NCBI GenBank assembly: GCA_043228905.1
Contig: JBHGNT010000015.1
Span: 682,001-746,000 of the forward strand
Origin: Azolla caroliniana
Taxonomy: Eukaryota > Polypodiophyta
Direction of reading: 5' to 3'
DNA: 64,000 bases
Both the position numbers and the translations under genes were made by a program. The notes beneath the pieces were generated by a model that worked only from the letters and a program-made list of their open reading frames with translations, was not told the DNA's origin and made no database searches. This document shows, one piece after another, positions 58,926 through 64,000 of this stretch (positions are counted from its first letter, which is position 1; every line of letters starts with the position of its first letter).

Positions 58926-58999
58926 GGTAGCAAGAGGAAGGGGAATGATCCAGATATCTATTTATCTATCTATCTATGACATAATAGGAAGAAGCTATA

Positions 59000-59114
59000 G
59001 AATATAGGAGCTTCATGAGAGACAGAGATAGGGAGATAGAAACTCTTTTCCTTTTTAACATATGCTTGCTTCACAAGAAGAAAAAAACACCATACCAAGG
59101 TCAAAAGGGCATAC

Positions 59115-59162
<48 letters not shown>
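59000..59162 (-). promoter_or_regulatory. Upstream region of the Ser-rich gene with CT repeat
   Basis: The region upstream of the start codon holds a (GA)n tract at 59117-59162, which reads as (CT)n on the coding strand, a common feature of plant core promoters and leaders. No TATA box was fixed. Confidence 0.35.
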
Positions 59163-59167
<5 letters not shown>

Positions 59168-61983
59168 TCAATTCATGTCTTAGACATGTGACTCTACTTA
59201 GTATTAGAAACTTAGATGTCTCTTTGAGGGGGGCCTGCATTGTGTTGGGTACGAGAACAAATTCTCTTGGAAATCGATTTGCCAGCAACACATTTCCCGG
59301 CAAATACTAGATGAAACTAAAACTTTTTCGAGCCACACTTGTAGTGCCATATGGCTTATGTTTGAATCGCAAGGGTTTCATGACTCTAGAGTGCATGATA
59401 TTACGTTGGAACAACATCTTTCACAACACTATAAGGCGAGAATAACAAGTTGTGGTGAAATTGAGGTTGTCTCACCATACTACCCATGTGAAGCTCTATG
59501 AATATGAAAGGCTTTTGAAGGTTCAGATGTAGGAGTGTTTGAAAATGGATTCACAATGATTGGATGCCCCTATAATATCTAAAATATGCTCTTTAAAGGT
59601 GAGTGTTTGTGTAGTAACAAGCTCCACCTACTTGGCCTTGTTCTAAGAACCTTGATGAAACTAACGTCATTTTATCTAACTTTTACTACCTTGGTTGGCT
59701 TGAATTTTATATGGGGTTATTTCAACGTGTGTTTATTGTATCGATATCATGGCTTCCCATAGTTAATTCATTTGCACTACCTGCTCCTTTTCGGACATTA
59801 CATTGTCGAAATTCCAGTACGAGGATGTAGTGGCAAAGCTTGTGCTTTGCAACAACGTTGAGGTTTTGGATTCGAGTGTTATGCAATGTGTTTAATAATA
59901 CATTCACTATAAATACTCTTGATAATTTTAGTTTGAGGTACTCTTCATGGTTTAATTGGAGATCGTGCACTTTGGTCGTGCTTTAAGGCTTTACCAGCAT
60001 TGACATTTTATTCTAGATTCACCTTCACAACATTGACTTTTCTTTTCCACAACAAGAGGAGCAAAAATTGTAGTCTTGCTCCTTAAAATTACGAAATGAT
60101 AAAAACAATTTTGTGTTGCATTGAACAGACATTGCTAAAAAAATTAAACAAGCCATTACTACAATAATGTTTTTGCCAAAACAATGAAGTAGAAGCTTCT
60201 AAGCACATATTCATTCATAATGTAAGAAGATATGGATCTTATGGTTCCTTTATACTTCAGTGTTAAATTGTCTACTTGATGCCTTCTTTCACATTTCTTA
60301 ATTGAACATCACAAATTAGGATATTGTTTGATTATGAGACTAACATACTATTTAGTTATCCAAAATTGAAATCCTTGTTGTGAGTACATGAGAATGATTG
60401 CGAACTCATACCAATAAAGTATAGATCTATGAACTAGGATTCAAGCATATTATAGAAATTAGATTAGAGATTAAATTCTTTGAATACTGAATCACCACAA
60501 TTGTAAGTAGATCTCGAACAAGATGGCTTCACTAAAAGTTCACCTTGATAACGAGACAAAGGAGAGGAAGTCATGGTATCATGTTCCTTCAGTTGTAGCT
60601 TGAAAATTATTTGAGAAAGTTGTGGAATTGTGTTCCCTCAATTGGATTAGGAAGTCAGTTGTACTCTTAGTTTTATTTGCAACATCCTTTCATAAACAAT
60701 GTGTTCATCTTGTGTCCACTCATAAATGCTTTTGGTCATTAAAACTCTTAAGTATTGAACTTCTAAGATATCTACCATACACTTGAGAGAGGAGGTTAAA
60801 AAGTTTACTTTCCACCATTTTGTCTCTTAAAAAGTTTACTCCTTTCAAGTTTCGCCTTCATGCTAAGCTTCTTGTTAGCATATCACATGGATGGCAACAG
60901 TTTCTCTCTAAATGTTTACCTATTGTTCTCGAGGTTCTAAAGGACAATTATTCTCAAAGTGATGATACAAATTATAGAACACAATATCGTAGTGAATCAA
61001 GTCGTGCATAGTGCAAAGTAATAATAGGTTATTAATCATTATCCATAAGTAGTGTCAATATTACATGATTGGGACTGAATCAATATTGCTAAGACATATC
61101 CACATGGGATTTTCTCTTTAAGTTGCTTATTATTTTCAATGTCGCTATTTAATGATTATTATCTATGCATGAAATTGACTTTGCCTTGACTGTTTGCCCG
61201 CCCGATTCAACAATTACATTGGATTTTACTAACGCTTCCCTTCTTTGATAATATTAAATTTTGCTCATGAAGTGTAATTTGTGAGTGACTTACCTAAGGA
61301 AGAATTTTGTCGATTGGATTTCGAATGACCATAGTATATAACATATACAATATAGAGCTATGTTGGATGTAACAATTGCATATACAAAGCATTGATATTC
61401 CTCAAGAGCTAATAACGTGGGCCTTCGTTGAATTATAATGAGTGCTAAGATTCAGCCTTCAAGGATTATAAAGCGTTGTTATTAAGAGTGTTTTGAATCT
61501 TTACACTGGAAGTATTGATAAATATTCCATTTGTATGTATTAAAGGTCAAGCAAATTACAATAACCTAAATTGCATGCACACTAAAATTGTATCTAGATT
61601 CCTTCTTATCACAAAAATGTCTCTATTTGGCTTTTATATTGCATAAAAACTTATGATGATCCAGTTTTCAACAAGTTGTGATTACTAAGATGGAATGCAA
61701 AGGTTTTAACTGCTTAAAAACAAGTGTAATCATGCCGACATGGTTAAGTATGCTCGAATAAATAAAATCTAAAAGTCAATTATGTGTAGGGCCACAAACA
61801 TTAATATCATCAAATCATGTTTTACATGTTTGTCACTATCCAAATAGTACTGTTTTTTCTCAGCACTTGGAAAATTAGATATCTATAAATGTGAAGCTTT
61901 ACTTCACATCTATGATGTATTATTTCGTGTTTTGTCACATCAACAACAAAGGGAAGAAGTTTAGTATGCGTACACACAAGAAA
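59163..61983. other. Intergenic, nothing recognised
   Basis: AT-rich sequence without supported exons, elements or clear repeats. Confidence 0.45.
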
Positions 61984-62535
61984 CAAGACACAACTTAGAA
62001 AGGTTAAGTTGATTGTGTTTAGAGAATTGTGTTGTGGAAGAATAAAAGTGTTTAGTTTGGGGACATGTCTCAGAAATTGCGTAAAGAGGAATAAGTGTAG
62101 ATAGGAAAAGGATTACAATTACAAGACACAACTTAGAAAGGTTAAGTTGATTGTGTTTAGAGAATTGTGTTGTGGAAGAATAAAAGTGTTTAGTTTGGGG
62201 ACATGTCTCAGAAATTGCGTAAAGAGGAATCCGTGTAGATAGGAAAAGGATTACAATTACAAGACACAACTTAGAAAGGTTAAGTTGATTGTGTTTAGAG
62301 AATTGTGTTGTGGAAGAATAAAAGTGTTTAGTTTGGGGACATGTCTCAGAAATTGCGTAAAGAGGAATCCGTGTAGATAGGAAAAGGATTACAATTACAA
62401 GACACAACTTAGAAAGGTTACTTTGATTGTGTTCAGAGAATTATGCGATCAAAAGCTAAAAGTAGTTATTTCGGGGTCATGTCAAGAAATTGCATAAAGA
62501 GGAATTTGTGTACACAGGAAAAGGAATTCAATAAT
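61984..62535. repeat. 138-bp tandem repeat, three close copies and one diverged
   Basis: Copies start caagacacaacttagaaagg at 61984, 62122, 62260 and 62398. The first three are almost identical; the fourth is diverged. The period of 138 is a multiple of three, which produces the repetitive 148-codon frame on the minus strand (61961-62407); this is not taken as a gene. Confidence 0.95.
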
Positions 62536-63327
62536 AAGGTTATGACTTCATACTAAATATATTGGAATTTTATATGCATGATGTTTGTTTATTATGTTCA
62601 GACGTCGGTGGTGTAAACATGGACTATTTAATATGAAAGAAGAAAAAAAACGTGATATTAAGTGCTAAACCATTATGTGGAAGTGTTCCTATATAACATA
62701 TAAGTGAATTTAAATGTCTCGACAAACTAATGCTCAATAGCTTCACAATGTTATGTTCTTCCAATTTCAAACCTCAAGTAAGTGAATGTAGACGGGCAAT
62801 TGTGAACACATTTGTTAACATTACTATCTTGCTTTTATGCATAGTAACAACAAAAAGGCGTCACAACAATGACATTGTCAAAATTCCCATGACACCCATG
62901 TGTGGGAATCATACCATTAATGTTGAGTTCATTGTTGGTGTAACCTACTTAACACACTACAATGGGTTGCACCAATTGTTCATTGTTATGAGGATAATTT
63001 GGAATACACCCTATCAATGGTGAAATGGGCAAGGAGGATGCCAAACACTCTCAAGCATGTCAATGGAGTGAATTAGCAAATGGTCTTCCCAACCTCACTC
63101 TTACACTCGAAATTACTTAATGGAAAATATGCTCACAAAAGAGACTTCATTCATTATTAATACAAGAAATCAATTATGATAGCAACTATTATTAATAAAA
63201 TCTGGAAATCAACCACGATTGTATGCAAGAAGTTGAGGTCAAACATATATGGCTTGAGCTACGATTATCAAGGAGGGCCAAAGGTTGTGCGTGAGAGAGA
63301 GATAGATAGATTATATCATCGTCTTCA
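62536..63327. other. Intergenic, nothing recognised
   Basis: No gene was supported. A 97-codon frame at 62730-63023 has no recognisable family. Confidence 0.4.
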
Positions 63328-63769
63328 AAGGTCAAATATGACCTATGAGACCAAAAATATTACATTTCACGTGATACATGTGAAAGTGAGTAGCGACTCT
63401 CGATGTTCAAGAACTTTACCAATGAATGTTGCAATTGAGAGTGCACATTGTGGTTATGAGAGAAATTTGTGCAAGTATTGGGCTTGGTCAAAGATGTGTG
63501 GAAAGCATGGTCGAATATGATCAAAGGCAGAGCATTGTATCAAAGTATGATACTCATACTCTCAAATTTGTTTAGGGCAAAGTGTGTATAGTCGACCACT
63601 CTCATCACTTGTGCCCCAATGCCCCTCTCGCACCAGAATGCATGTGAGCTAAGTTACATAGAAGCAATGGTTTGAATGGCAGACAATGACATGTATCCAT
63701 GTGTACAGTTTCCTTGTCCCGCAAAGAATATGGTTTTGTAGTTATGTGCAACATGTGTAGTATAATGTC
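63328..63769 (+). repeat. Dispersed repeat, copy 2 of 2 in this window
   Basis: It matches 35747-36210 in the same orientation from aggtcaaatatgac to gtgcaacatgtgtagtataatgt, with small indels. Confidence 0.85.
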
Positions 63770-63772
63770 CTC

Positions 63773-63777
63773 TGTGT

Positions 63778-63808
<31 letters not shown>

Positions 63809-63840
63809 GGGGGGGGGAGAGAGAGAGAAAGAAAGAGAGA
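63773..63840. repeat. TG, poly-G and GA simple repeats
   Basis: A (TG)n run is followed by about 25 consecutive G and then (GA)n. Poly-G of this length could impair assembly. Confidence 0.95.
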
Positions 63841-64000
63841 GGTTTACTCCATATGTTCAAAATGTCGAATGACGAGATGGATATCATATTTTAATTCTCA
63901 CGTTATTAGGGGCTATAACAATATTGGAATATGCACAATGTTTTTCATGTTTGATGGTAGACACGGGGAAAGAGAGAGGTTTACTCCATATGTTCAAAAT
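63832..64000. repeat. Partial duplication at the window end
   Basis: The phrase agagagaggtttactccatatgttcaaaat occurs at about 63836 and again at about 63972, suggesting a tandem unit of about 137 bp that continues beyond the window. Confidence 0.7.

Noticed and set aside
61961-62407. 148-codon repetitive frame on the minus strand
   Set aside because: It is a by-product of a 138-bp tandem repeat whose length is a multiple of three.

Overview
This is nuclear DNA from a flowering plant. The evidence is spliced genes with GT-AG introns and one AT-AC intron, an SBP-box transcription factor carrying a miR156-type target site, a plant-type kinase fused to a UspA-like region, TTTAGGG repeats, and many Ty1/copia, Ty3/gypsy, L1-type LINE and MITE remnants. 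The species cannot be fixed from the sequence. The window is AT-rich and dominated by old, broken transposable elements.

Five host loci can be supported. (1) At 165-554 (+) are the last two exons of a TruA-type tRNA pseudouridine synthase that begins outside the window. (2) At 8275-13232 (+) is a complete three-exon SPL/SBP-box gene of 656 codons, with the two-zinc-finger SBP domain split by an intron, an unusual repeat-built N terminus and a miR156-like site in exon 3. (3) At 26694-33358 (-) is a receptor-like cytoplasmic kinase with an intact catalytic domain. Its upstream UspA-like exons (33447-34920) hold in-frame stop codons, so the full-length form looks broken while a kinase-only product remains possible. 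(4) At 50752-54280 (-) is a six-exon conserved plant protein of 196 codons, one of whose introns has all the marks of a U12-type AT-AC intron. (5) At about 58130-58925 (-) is a Ser-rich protein with a C-terminal membrane segment.

The rest is repeat landscape. 0.6-7 kb: tandem repeats, a MULE-like insertion and a LINE scrap. 13.9-18.3 kb: two copia fragments head to head, forming a palindrome with arms of about 1.15 kb just downstream of the SPL gene. 19.8-24.7 kb: a nest of a degenerate copia, a gypsy element (minus) and two copia 3' ends (plus). 27.6-31.3 kb: one long kinase intron holding a fold-back MITE with a perfect 9-bp target duplication, SINE-like copies and a pair of diverged coding fragments. 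35.4-37.4 kb: ATGT and telomere-type repeats and an inverted-repeat element. 38.2-43.6 kb: a nearly full-length but broken LINE. 44.4-45.6 kb: four copies of a 307-bp repeat. 45.7-48.6 kb: copia and LINE fragments. 54.5-64 kb: short tandem duplications and microsatellites.

The genes do not form a functional unit; each is an independent plant locus. Local duplications of two to four copies recur throughout, several with periods of 134-138 bp.
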